Source of the DNA: Flavobacterium psychrophilum
GTDB lineage: Bacteria; Bacteroidota; Bacteroidia; Flavobacteriales; Flavobacteriaceae
Direction of reading: 5' to 3'
Assembly: GCA_945860385.1 (NCBI GenBank)
Contig: CAMAQD010000002.1
Location: 62,001-126,000 of the forward strand
DNA length: 64,000 nt
The notes under the pieces are model-generated. The model was given only the letters and a program-made list of their open reading frames with translations. It searched no databases and had not been told where the DNA came from. Every line of letters starts with the position of its first letter. Position 1 is the stretch's first letter. This document shows, piece by piece, positions 38,464 to 47,013 of this stretch. A program made the translations under genes and the position numbers.

Positions 38464-38471
38464 TAAAAATA
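38464..38471 (-). promoter_or_regulatory. -7-like element for the GH13 operon (TATTTTTA on the - strand)
   Basis: TAAAAATA on the + strand reads TATTTTTA on the - strand, a 7 of 8 match to TAnnTTTG. Its 5' end lies 54 bp from the near edge of the palindrome at 38525-38540, the same spacing seen at the other promoters of this locus. Confidence 0.55.
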
Positions 38472-38524
38472 GACTTCGTTTTCTAATATCTTGAATTTTT
38501 GATGTCGAAAAAGCATTTGGAGCC

Positions 38525-38540
38525 TCGAAAACGTTTTCGA
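38525..38540. promoter_or_regulatory. LacI-type operator, perfect 16-bp palindrome
   Basis: TCGAAAACGTTTTCGA is a perfect palindrome with the central CG expected for LacI-family binding. It lies 127 bp upstream of the first GH13 gene on the - strand. It is the best match to the consensus among six copies found in the locus. Confidence 0.8.
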
Positions 38541-38718
38541 ATCTCTATTATTAACTTGTATAACAAATTAATTTTTGAATGAAATTTTTGAATGGGTTTG
38601 AATATTTTTACAAAAAAAGTCAAATACAAAAACTAAAATTCAATGAGAATTAAAGATTTGAAAATTAATTTTTTTTGGCAAAATCAGACATGCCTTTATA
38701 AAATTAAAATGTTGAGGA

Positions 38719-39609
38719 CTACTTCGGAATATTCATAAAAGTTGCAATTTCTTCCTTTGTTATTTTTGGATTTGCACCTTCATTTTGAGCAACCAAAGCA
38801 CCCAAAGCACAGGCAAAATCTATAGCATTTTGCGGACTGTTTCCTGAAAATAATTGATACAATAATCCCGCTAGAAAAGAGTCCCCGGAACCCACAGTAT
38901 CAGCAACTTTCACTTTGTAACCACTATTATAAAACATTTTATTATTAGAATATAAAACCGCTCCGTGACTTCCTTTGGTTACACAGATTTGTTTGGTATT
39001 TGTTTTCTCGGCAATGAAATGAATGTTTTGATCCAAAGAATGAAAAGGAGAATTATATAGTGCGCAAATCTCGAATAATTCATCGTCATTGAACTTGATA
39101 AAATCAGCTTGATTCATCAATTCAATTAGAATATCATCCGTGTAAAAAGGCGAGCGCAAGTTGACGTCAAAAACTTTATTTTTAGCAATTTTTAACAGTG
39201 ATAACAAAGTTTTAAATGACGTATCATTTCGGCAAACCAGACTTCCAAATACTAAAACGTCAGCATTATTTACCGCATTTTTGGCTTCAGGAGTAGTTTC
39301 GATTTCATCCCAAGCTACCGGATAATTTATGGTATAAGTAGCCGATCCTTTTTTGTCTAATTGAACTAGAACTTCACCAGTTGCATACGTATTGTCTATT
39401 TGAATTGTATCTGTAGCAACATCATTTGATTCAATAAATTCTAGTAATTCTTTCCCAATTTCATCATTCCCAACTCGGCTGATAATTTGGGCATTAATTC
39501 CTAACGAAGCTAATCTCAATGCGACATTCAATGGCGCACCACCAATTTTTCTATGTGTTGGGAAAACATCATATAAAACTTCTCCAAAACAGATTATATT
39601 CGTTTTCAT
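38719..39609 (-). CDS. PfkB-family fructokinase
   Basis: The 296-residue cytosolic sugar kinase probably phosphorylates fructose released by the GH32 enzyme. The ribokinase-fold markers are a GGAPLNVALRLASLG motif near residue 23-37, an Asn/Arg loop in FDVNLRSPF and the anion-hole motif DTVGSGDSFLAG with catalytic base Asp243. The N-terminal CFGEVLYDVFP and the GGAP motif fit bacterial fructokinases. Only 2 bp separate it from the sugar-porter gene, and GH32 comes next, giving a complete sucrose/fructan branch: hydrolase, importer, kinase. Specificity for another ketose cannot be excluded. Confidence 0.92.
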   Translation of the reverse strand: MKTNIICFGEVLYDVFPTHRKIGGAPLNVALRLASLGINAQIISRVGNDEIGKELLEFIESNDVATDTIQIDNTYATGEVLVQLDKKGSATYTINYPVAWDEIETTPEAKNAVNNADVLVFGSLVCRNDTSFKTLLSLLKIAKNKVFDVNLRSPFYTDDILIELMNQADFIKFNDDELFEICALYNSPFHSLDQNIHFIAEKTNTKQICVTKGSHGAVLYSNNKMFYNSGYKVKVADTVGSGDSFLAGLLYQLFSGNSPQNAIDFACALGALVAQNEGANPKITKEEIATFMNIPK

Positions 39610-39611
39610 AT

Positions 39612-40940
39612 TTAATCCTTATTTGATAGACTTTCGGACAATTCTTCTAATGTTCTTCCTTTAGTTTCGGGCATTTTGAAATAAACCCAAAGCAATTGAA
39701 AAACCATCATAATACAGAAAATACTAAAAACAGTAGTTGTCCCAATTTGTTTAAATAAAAACGGAATAAATGATGGAATTAAAGCTGCCAAAACCCAATG
39801 AACAGAAGTTCCGAAAGAACTTCCAGCCGCTCGAAGTTTATTCGGGAATAATTCAGAAATAAATACCCAAATTACAGCTCCCTGACCTATTGCGTGTGAA
39901 GCAATAAACAAGAAGAAAAATAACGGAATCGCTAGACCTTTCCACTCAAAATAAAAGGCTGTGGTCACTAATCCCAAAGAAATAATATAACCTACAGAAC
40001 CAATATACATAAGGGTTTTTCGTCCAAATTTGTCGATTAATAAAATCCCAATCATTGTAAAAATCAAATTGATAATTCCAATACCAATACTACTCAAAAA
40101 CGATGCTGATTTCTCTAATCCTGCCAATTCAAAAATTCGGGGAGCATAATATAAAAAGGCATTAATTCCTGAAAACTGATTGAAAAAAGCAATGAAAAAA
40201 GCCAATAATAATGGTTTTCTATACTTTTTCATAAAAATGGATTCGTCTTTCACTTCCTGTGACATTTCATTGACTATAGCGCGAATTTCAGACTCAATTT
40301 CGGCTTCTGTGCGAATTTGTTTTAAAATTGCAACTGCTTTTTCTCGGTCTTTTTTATACTCCAAAATCCAACGCGGACTTTCTGGAATTCCAAATACAAG
40401 AAGCGTATAAACAAATGAAGGGAAAGCTTGAATTCCTAGCATCCACCGCCAAGCATTTTCTCCAATATCTTGCAAATAATAGTTAGATGTAAAGGCAATT
40501 AGAATCCCAAAAACAATATTAAATTGATATAAAGCAACCAATTTTCCTCGGTCTTTAGCTGGAGCAATTTCAGAAACATACGTTGGCGCAGCTATGGTTG
40601 AAGCTCCAATTCCTATTCCTCCAATAAATCTAAAAATTGAAAAGAAGATTGGATCATTTGCAAATGCAGTTCCAATTGAAGACACAAAAAACAATAATCC
40701 GATGATTATCAATGTCTTTTTTCTGCCTAAAATATTAGTCGGAAAAGATCCAAAAATAGCGCCAACAACCGTTCCCCATAATGCAGACGACATTACTACC
40801 AATCCATGAAACAAATCCGAGGAACCCCATAATTGTTGCAATTGTTTATCTGCTCCAGAAATCACAACGGTGTCAAAGCCAAATAAAAAGCCTGCAAAAG
40901 CAACAGTAATTGACCAATAAAGTATTTTTTTGTTATTCAT
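39612..40940 (-). CDS. MFS sugar porter (SP family)
   Basis: The 442-residue inner-membrane symporter has twelve predicted transmembrane segments. The family signatures are present: LGRKKTLI after segment 2, IPESPRWILEYKKDREKA after segment 6, KFGRKTLM and the C-terminal PETKGRTLEE. SP-family members carry monosaccharides such as fructose, glucose or galactose with protons. The gene lies between GH32 and fructokinase with gaps of 17 and 2 bp, so fructose is the likely cargo. It is a different family from the SLC45-like transporters at both window ends. Confidence 0.94.
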   Translation of the reverse strand: MNNKKILYWSITVAFAGFLFGFDTVVISGADKQLQQLWGSSDLFHGLVVMSSALWGTVVGAIFGSFPTNILGRKKTLIIIGLLFFVSSIGTAFANDPIFFSIFRFIGGIGIGASTIAAPTYVSEIAPAKDRGKLVALYQFNIVFGILIAFTSNYYLQDIGENAWRWMLGIQAFPSFVYTLLVFGIPESPRWILEYKKDREKAVAILKQIRTEAEIESEIRAIVNEMSQEVKDESIFMKKYRKPLLLAFFIAFFNQFSGINAFLYYAPRIFELAGLEKSASFLSSIGIGIINLIFTMIGILLIDKFGRKTLMYIGSVGYIISLGLVTTAFYFEWKGLAIPLFFFLFIASHAIGQGAVIWVFISELFPNKLRAAGSSFGTSVHWVLAALIPSFIPFLFKQIGTTTVFSIFCIMMVFQLLWVYFKMPETKGRTLEELSESLSNKD

Positions 40941-40957
40941 CTTTTAAGTTTAAAGAG

Positions 40958-42547
40958 TTACCAAATCCCTTTGATTTTACATATTGAAATATTTTTTATT
41001 TCTTGATTTTCATCTGATTGAATCGTTAGTTTTGTATATGGTTTTTTAGGGAAAATTTGTTCCGTAAAACTATTAACACCACCATTCAAGAAAATTTCTA
41101 TCGACGACCAATCTAAAATAATCTGGTAATCTATGGTTTCCGTAATGATATTTGGTGTTGAAGTTTTATGTACAGATTTTCCAAAACTAGGTTCAAAATT
41201 CACGATTCCAGAATGTCTTCGATCAATAGAAAAAGTCTTTTGTTTGACATCATAATTTACCACTAAAGAATCTTTGACATTATTTGAAAAAATCAATTTT
41301 AAATTTTTTGCATTTGCGCTAAATTGTATTTGGGATTGATTCAGGTTATCATAATTCAAAGTCGTCTTTTGTTTCGGTTTTAAAACAATTAAATCTTTAG
41401 AAAATTCTTGTTCCAATTGTGATTTTAATTGTGCAACTGGAGCATTTTTCAAGACATAATTATTGTTTATTTTAGAAAGATAAATTTCCCTCGGAAGCGT
41501 CATCGCGCTTCTCCAATTTTTTGTTGGTGTCTTTCTCGCATACAACCAATTGCTCATCCAGCCAATAAATATTCGCTTATTATCCGGAGCATCATTATAG
41601 GTTACGCCAGCATAATTATCGGCACCATTATCAAACCATTTAGGGTCTTTTTGGGTTGTTTTGAAATTTTTTCCGTCAAAGTCTCCCACAAAATATTGCG
41701 TTCCGGAACCTCCGTTTGGCGCACCAGGATTCACACTTATTAGTAAAACCCATTTTTCTTCGTTCGAGTTTTCGACCTTAATTTTAAAAAGATTGGGGCA
41801 TTCCCAAACGCCACCGTGAGCGCCAATTCCTTTCCCAAATTCGCTTTCCAATTTCCAATTAATCAAGTTTTTTGAAGTATAAAATTGAGCGTAATCGCCT
41901 ACTACCAATATTAAATTCCAAGTGTTTTTTTCCTTGTTCCAAAAGACATTTGGATCTCTAAAATCTTTCAAATTGGGATTTGCAATAATTGGATTTCCTT
42001 TATATTTCGACCAAGTTTCTCCTTCGTCAATACTGTACGCTAAAGCTTGTGATTGTGTTTTGATTTCTCCCGCTTTTTCACTATCCATATTATGATAGGT
42101 AAAAATCGCTACCATTGCTGGATTTTTTACAGTTCCCAATCCTGAAGTATTATTGACATCGATAACCGCACTTCCGGAGAATATATATCCTAATTTATCG
42201 GGAAATAATGCGATTTTATGATGTTTCCAATGTATTAAATCAGTACTAGTTGCGTGCCCCCAATGCATTGGTCCCCAAACAATATCATCTGGATAATATT
42301 GATAAAATAAATGATAAATACCTTTATAATATAGCAATCCATTGGGATCGTTCATCCATTTTTTTTCTGGTGAAAAATGAAATTGTGGTCGAAAAGGCTC
42401 TGAATATGTTTTTAAAGAATCTATTTTAAATTCTTCAGAAACAGGAATTTCAATTACAACATTGCCTACTTCTTTTTTACAAGAAAAAAGTGCTGCCACA
42501 ACTCCGATGAACAATAATATTAAAAAAAAATTGAATGAGAATTTCAT
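40958..42547 (-). CDS. GH32 beta-fructosidase, lipoprotein
   Basis: The 529-residue enzyme hydrolyses beta-fructosides such as sucrose, raffinose or fructans. A lipobox (AALFSC, Cys23) predicts membrane anchoring. The five-bladed propeller shows nucleophile Asp67 in WMNDPNG, the transition-state Asp198 in FRDPN and acid/base Glu249 in WECPN. A C-terminal beta-sandwich ends the protein, with the family-typical DWSSIEIFLNGG segment. It is 13 bp downstream of the GH27 gene and upstream of the fructose importer, forming an operon. Exo-levanase or invertase activity cannot be told apart by sequence alone. Confidence 0.95.
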   Translation of the reverse strand: MKFSFNFFLILLFIGVVAALFSCKKEVGNVVIEIPVSEEFKIDSLKTYSEPFRPQFHFSPEKKWMNDPNGLLYYKGIYHLFYQYYPDDIVWGPMHWGHATSTDLIHWKHHKIALFPDKLGYIFSGSAVIDVNNTSGLGTVKNPAMVAIFTYHNMDSEKAGEIKTQSQALAYSIDEGETWSKYKGNPIIANPNLKDFRDPNVFWNKEKNTWNLILVVGDYAQFYTSKNLINWKLESEFGKGIGAHGGVWECPNLFKIKVENSNEEKWVLLISVNPGAPNGGSGTQYFVGDFDGKNFKTTQKDPKWFDNGADNYAGVTYNDAPDNKRIFIGWMSNWLYARKTPTKNWRSAMTLPREIYLSKINNNYVLKNAPVAQLKSQLEQEFSKDLIVLKPKQKTTLNYDNLNQSQIQFSANAKNLKLIFSNNVKDSLVVNYDVKQKTFSIDRRHSGIVNFEPSFGKSVHKTSTPNIITETIDYQIILDWSSIEIFLNGGVNSFTEQIFPKKPYTKLTIQSDENQEIKNISICKIKGIW

Positions 42548-42560
42548 TTATATTGGAATA

Positions 42561-44789
42561 TTATTTCTTAAAAACTTTTATCAAAATAACTCCGTGGGGC
42601 GGTACATTGGTTTCAAAATTATTTTTAAAAATACCTAAATCTTTTTGTCTCCATAAATCTCTAATAGCTAAATCGCTATTCAAACCTAATTCTGAAAAAT
42701 TTAATTTGATCTTCGCTTGTATTTCACTCATATTAAAAATTCCGATGGCTTTACTTCCGTCTTCAAGTTCCTTAATCCAAATCTCAGAATCGTTGGTTTT
42801 CAGTTTTTGCACAGCTTGTTTACCCAATACGTCTTGATCAATAGCCAATACTTCATCATTTGTTAATAAATTAAGCGTAAAATCATCAAGTTTACTTACA
42901 TCACAACCCAATAATAATGGCGAAGATAACAAGCACCATAAACTAACATGTGAATATTGCTCGTCTGGTGTTAACCTCGAAGGACGCAAGGACCCTGACC
43001 AACCCACTTGACCCACTACCAGCATATCTGGATCGTTCCAATTGCTTGGTTTTGCATATTCAGCGTTATTAGTTTGTTTAAACCCAGTATTCAAGACACT
43101 TTCCCAAGTATCATTGATGTCGTCAGTGGTTCGCCAGCTGTTACCAGACACTTCATTTCCCCATTTCCAAACTTCTTTTCGACCATATTGACACAAACTG
43201 TACACAATATCTCGATTTTGTTTTTGTAATGCAATTTGCATTGTTTTGTATGGCTTCTGATAAGCGGCAAGTGATGTGTCTTGCTCTTTGTCAAAAATAG
43301 CATCATAGCTGCACCAATCGTATTTTAAATAGTCAATTCCCCAATTGGCGTAAGTTGTAGCATCATTTTCTTCATAATTGTATGATCCTAAATAAGTGCC
43401 ACAAGTTTTAGTTCCAGGTGATGAATAAATACCGAATTTCATTCCGTTTTGGTGTAAAAAATCGCCTAATTTTTTCATGTCAGGAAATTTTTCGTTACCG
43501 GTAATGTACCCATTTGCATCTCGATCAGCAATTTCCCAACCGTCATCAATATTAACGTAATTCCAACCGTGGTTGATTAATCCTTTGTCAATAAATGCTT
43601 GTGCAGAGCTTCTAACTTTTTGGTCGTTTACTGAAATCCCCCAGCAATTCCAACTGTTCCAGCCCATTGGAGGTGTTAATGCGATTTGATTTCCTATTTT
43701 TAAAGTAAAATCTTGAGTTGCTTTTCCAAATTTATTTGAAACGATAAATTGCATTTTATAATCCCCTTTTACAGCAACTTTTCCTGAAATTATTCCTGTT
43801 TTCGAATCTAATTTTACGCCGATAGGAATATTTTTGGCTTGATAAAGTAACGTATTTTTACCAGTTGCAGCTACTTTAAATAGAATAGGGGAATTGGGTT
43901 TTACTCCAAATACTTTTGCACTATTGATTCTTGGTGCGTCCGATGGTTTCGGAGTCAAAATATAAGGCAAAATAAAACTAGAATTGATTTTTGTTCCCGT
44001 TTTGGCTTCTACAAAAACACTATTTATAGTCAATCTTCTATCTTTTTCGCCATCTATTATTATAGGTTCAATAAATTTTTCTGAAGGTTTTATTGAAATA
44101 TTTTTGCTTGTTGATTTGACTGTTTTAGTGGTTTCACTATCAATAAAATTTAAGGTCCAAAGTCCGTTCAAAACTTTTTCAGAAACGTTTTTTATGATTG
44201 CATTATAATTGCTTTTGATGTTTTGCTTTTCATTATTTTCAAAATCCATTGCAACAATATCATCAAGAGCAATCATTCGGACAAAAGGCATTTTGCTAAA
44301 CATTCCGCCATTTCCTCCAAAATCAGAAACTCGAATAGCTAATACATTCTCTTGATTCCATTTAATAGAATTACTGCTTTCCAAAACATTATACGTTCTG
44401 TAGGTTGCCCAAGCTGTTGAAGCACCTCCTTCATCGGTTGGCATCGCACCTGTTTTTCCTATTAAATTTCCATTTAAATAAGTCTCATCGGCATCGTCAA
44501 TTCTATTTAAAACAAACGACAAACCTTCCTTCCACGCAGAATTGTTTTTTAAGGTAATGGGTAGAAAAAATTTAATTCTATACCAACAATAGCCATCGTA
44601 TTTTTCAAAACCTTGATTTTCAAAAACAATAGTAGTTTTTATAGTTTCCCAATTGCTGTCATCAAAATCATTATTTTTCCATTCAGGATAGTCCCCTGTT
44701 TTAAATTTAGCATTCGGAAGCAGGATGTTTTCTTGAGAAGACATTTTAAACGAAATAAGAAGTGCAATTATAACTATTGTCTTTTTCAT
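42561..44789 (-). CDS. Exported GH27 alpha-galactosidase-like enzyme with N-terminal sugar-binding domain
   Basis: The 742-residue protein has a signal peptide (about residues 1-19) and an N-terminal galactose-binding-like beta-sandwich (about 20-175, ending with IRVSDFGGNGGM). An Ig-like region and a putative He_PIG domain (about 290-366, LDSKTGIISGKV) follow. The GH27 barrel starts at TPPMGWNSWNCWG (372-384), with nucleophile Asp491 in YLKYDWC and acid/base Asp557 in WRTTDDIND. GH27 includes alpha-galactosidases, alpha-N-acetylgalactosaminidases and isomalto-dextranases, and the nearby GH36 and GH32 genes favour galactosides. It is the first gene of the - strand operon and shares a regulatory region with the divergent GH65 gene. 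Confidence 0.92.
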   Translation of the reverse strand: MKKTIVIIALLISFKMSSQENILLPNAKFKTGDYPEWKNNDFDDSNWETIKTTIVFENQGFEKYDGYCWYRIKFFLPITLKNNSAWKEGLSFVLNRIDDADETYLNGNLIGKTGAMPTDEGGASTAWATYRTYNVLESSNSIKWNQENVLAIRVSDFGGNGGMFSKMPFVRMIALDDIVAMDFENNEKQNIKSNYNAIIKNVSEKVLNGLWTLNFIDSETTKTVKSTSKNISIKPSEKFIEPIIIDGEKDRRLTINSVFVEAKTGTKINSSFILPYILTPKPSDAPRINSAKVFGVKPNSPILFKVAATGKNTLLYQAKNIPIGVKLDSKTGIISGKVAVKGDYKMQFIVSNKFGKATQDFTLKIGNQIALTPPMGWNSWNCWGISVNDQKVRSSAQAFIDKGLINHGWNYVNIDDGWEIADRDANGYITGNEKFPDMKKLGDFLHQNGMKFGIYSSPGTKTCGTYLGSYNYEENDATTYANWGIDYLKYDWCSYDAIFDKEQDTSLAAYQKPYKTMQIALQKQNRDIVYSLCQYGRKEVWKWGNEVSGNSWRTTDDINDTWESVLNTGFKQTNNAEYAKPSNWNDPDMLVVGQVGWSGSLRPSRLTPDEQYSHVSLWCLLSSPLLLGCDVSKLDDFTLNLLTNDEVLAIDQDVLGKQAVQKLKTNDSEIWIKELEDGSKAIGIFNMSEIQAKIKLNFSELGLNSDLAIRDLWRQKDLGIFKNNFETNVPPHGVILIKVFKK

Positions 44790-44808
44790 TTTAATTTAAA
44801 TTAATCCT

Positions 44809-44816
44809 TAAAAATA
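44809..44816 (-). promoter_or_regulatory. -7-like element for the GH27 operon (TATTTTTA on the - strand)
   Basis: The - strand reads TATTTTTA, identical to the element before the GH13 operon. Its 5' end is 54 bp from the near edge of the palindrome at 44870-44885 and 27 bp before the GH27 start codon at 44789. Confidence 0.55.
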
Positions 44817-44869
44817 GAATTCATTTTTATACTATTCTGAATTTTAATAGCCAAATAGCTTTTGAGGCA

Positions 44870-44885
44870 TCGAAAACGATTTCGT
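44870..44885. promoter_or_regulatory. LacI-type operator shared by divergent GH27 and GH65 promoters
   Basis: TCGAAAACGATTTCGT matches the locus palindrome at 14 of 16 positions and keeps the central CG. It lies 54 bp from the - strand -7-like element and 55 bp from the + strand element, midway between the two divergent promoters. Confidence 0.7.
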
Positions 44886-44939
44886 TTCTTCGTTATTGAA
44901 ACTTATTCGATAAATAAGAATATTGATAAATATTTTGAA

Positions 44940-44947
44940 TAGGTTTG
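44940..44947 (+). promoter_or_regulatory. -7 element TAGGTTTG for the GH65-GH36 operon
   Basis: A full match to TAnnTTTG lies 19 bp upstream of the GH65 start codon and 55 bp downstream of the operator edge at 44885. The short leader fits transcription starting about six bases after the element. Confidence 0.6.
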
Positions 44948-44966
44948 GGTTATCAATTAAAATATT

Positions 44967-46973
44967 ATGAACTCAAATTTCAAATTATTGCTATTATTGT
45001 TCTTGACGAGCACTTCCTTTATTGGGCAAACAAAATCTGACGAATGGCATTTAGTGGCTAATTCTCGTGAAAATTATTTTGGTGTAGCCATGGCAAATGG
45101 TCAAATAGGAATCGTCACCGATGACACTCCACTTAAGACGAAAGAAATAATTTTAAACGGCGTTTACGAAGGCAGTCCTGAAAATGGGATTAGTAGAATC
45201 GTTCGTGGAATAGAATTTTTAAATCTACATTTAAGCATTGATGGCCAACAAATTGAATCTACTACTATTTCTAATTGGAGCCAAGTAATTTCGATGAAGG
45301 AAGGAATCAGCACTACGTCATTTTCGTTCAAAGATTTGGCAACCATCAATTATTCTATTCTTGCCAATCGAGCAGTTCCTTATTCTGCGATGGCAATTAT
45401 AGAAATTACACCTTTGAAAAATATCGAAATTCTTGCCAATAATTATATGATTGTTCCCGATGAATTAAAAGACACAAAAAGTCAGTTTCGGGTTTTAAAA
45501 GACAATCAATATTTAATGCCAATTTTTGGAACAACAGCCAAAACATTAAACGGAAAATATACTGTTTCGGCTTCGACAACTTTCCTATTTGATGGTCAAA
45601 ATGAAACTTTAACACAAAACGGAAAAGAAGTTGGTTTTACCAAAAAATTGTTGAAAGGTCAAAAATATCGTTTTGCAATAGCTGGTGGAATTTGCACTTC
45701 TAAAGATATTACTGATCCTTTAAACGAATCCGAAAGACAGCCAATTTATGCTTTACAACAAGGGATTGACAATTTAGTAAATCGCCATAAACAAGCTTGG
45801 GCCGAATTGTGGAATACCGGTGATATTCAAATCGAAGGCGATCTTGACGCCCAACAACGTGTTCGTTTTGCACTGTATAATTTATATTCTTATATCCGTC
45901 CCGAAACCAGACAAAGTATCGCTCCAATGGGATTGTCATCTCAAGGATATAATGGTCATATTTTTTGGGATTCTGAACTTTGGATGTATCCAACGCTTTT
46001 AGCATTGCAACCCGATATGGCAAAATCTTGTCTGGATTATCGTTCTGATCGTTTGCAGAAAGCCAAGCAAAAAGCAACAATTTATGGGTATAAAGGTGCT
46101 ATGTATCCTTGGGAATCTGATGACACTGGAGAGGAAGCAACACCAACTTGGGCCTTAACAGGAATTTTTGAACAGCATATTACGGCTGACGTAGCGATTG
46201 CTTTTTGGAATTATTATGCCTTAACTCAAGACAAATCTTGGTTGCGAAGTGAATTTAAAGTTTTAAAAGAAACTGCCGATTTTTGGGTAAGTCGGGTAGT
46301 CAAAAATACTGACGGAAGTTATTCCATTTTGAATGTAGTTGGTGCTGATGAATATGCACAACATGTCGATGATAATGCGTTTACTAATGCATCTGCGATT
46401 GAAGCATTGAAAAATACCATTAAAGCAGCAACTATTTTAAACGAACCAATCGATCCTAAATGGAAGGATGTTTCTGAGAAATTAGTAATTCATAGAGAAA
46501 ATGGAATTACACAGAATTATAAAGGTTATAAAGGGCAAATTATTAAGCAAGCAGATGTGAATTTATTGGCTTATCCTCTACATATTATCACTGATAAAGC
46601 TCAAATTGAAAGAGATTTAGAATATTACGCTGAAAAAATTGATAAAAAAGATGGCCCTGCTATGGCTTCAGGAGTTTTGTCGGTTTTGTACTCAAGATTG
46701 GGCGATAAAGAAAAAGCGTATGACTATTTCGTAAAATCGTATTTACCAAACAGCCGTCCTCCATTCGGGGTTTTTTCAGAATCAGCTAATAGCAATAATC
46801 CTTATTTTGCTACAGGTGCCGGCGCAATGCTTCAAGCAGTAATTTATGGTTTTGGAGGAGTGGAACAAACGGATAATGGGCTAAAATACAATAAAGGGCT
46901 ATTGCCAAAAAAATGGAAGTCTTTAAAAATTACAGGACTAGGAGTTGATGATAAAACGATTACCGTAAAATAA
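44967..46973 (+). CDS. Exported GH65 hydrolase (probably kojibiose hydrolase-like)
   Basis: The 668-residue protein has a signal peptide (about residues 1-20, STSFIGQ) and the GH65 domain order. The acid is Glu462 in VVGADEYAQHVDDN. Where phosphorylases have the phosphate-binding HITS motif, this protein has YFATGAGAM, and a Glu605 in VFSESANSNNP is placed where a general base would serve hydrolysis, as I recall for the kojibiose hydrolase of Flavobacterium johnsoniae. Export also argues against a phosphate-dependent reaction. It starts the + strand operon and is followed after 40 bp by GH36. Activity on kojibiose or another alpha-glucobiose is an inference. Confidence 0.85.
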   Translation: MNSNFKLLLLLFLTSTSFIGQTKSDEWHLVANSRENYFGVAMANGQIGIVTDDTPLKTKEIILNGVYEGSPENGISRIVRGIEFLNLHLSIDGQQIESTTISNWSQVISMKEGISTTSFSFKDLATINYSILANRAVPYSAMAIIEITPLKNIEILANNYMIVPDELKDTKSQFRVLKDNQYLMPIFGTTAKTLNGKYTVSASTTFLFDGQNETLTQNGKEVGFTKKLLKGQKYRFAIAGGICTSKDITDPLNESERQPIYALQQGIDNLVNRHKQAWAELWNTGDIQIEGDLDAQQRVRFALYNLYSYIRPETRQSIAPMGLSSQGYNGHIFWDSELWMYPTLLALQPDMAKSCLDYRSDRLQKAKQKATIYGYKGAMYPWESDDTGEEATPTWALTGIFEQHITADVAIAFWNYYALTQDKSWLRSEFKVLKETADFWVSRVVKNTDGSYSILNVVGADEYAQHVDDNAFTNASAIEALKNTIKAATILNEPIDPKWKDVSEKLVIHRENGITQNYKGYKGQIIKQADVNLLAYPLHIITDKAQIERDLEYYAEKIDKKDGPAMASGVLSVLYSRLGDKEKAYDYFVKSYLPNSRPPFGVFSESANSNNPYFATGAGAMLQAVIYGFGGVEQTDNGLKYNKGLLPKKWKSLKITGLGVDDKTITVK

Positions 46974-47013
46974 AATAGTTATAAGTCTTAAAGAAGAAAA
47001 ATTAAACAAAATT

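Larger units (their letters stand above)
38399..38718. other. Control region between the fructokinase and GH13 genes
   Basis: This 320-bp gap contains no gene. It holds the perfect LacI-type palindrome at 38525-38540 and a matching promoter element at 38464-38471 for the downstream GH13 pair. The part next to the fructokinase stop is AT-rich without a clear terminator hairpin, so read-through from the upstream operon is possible. Confidence 0.7.
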
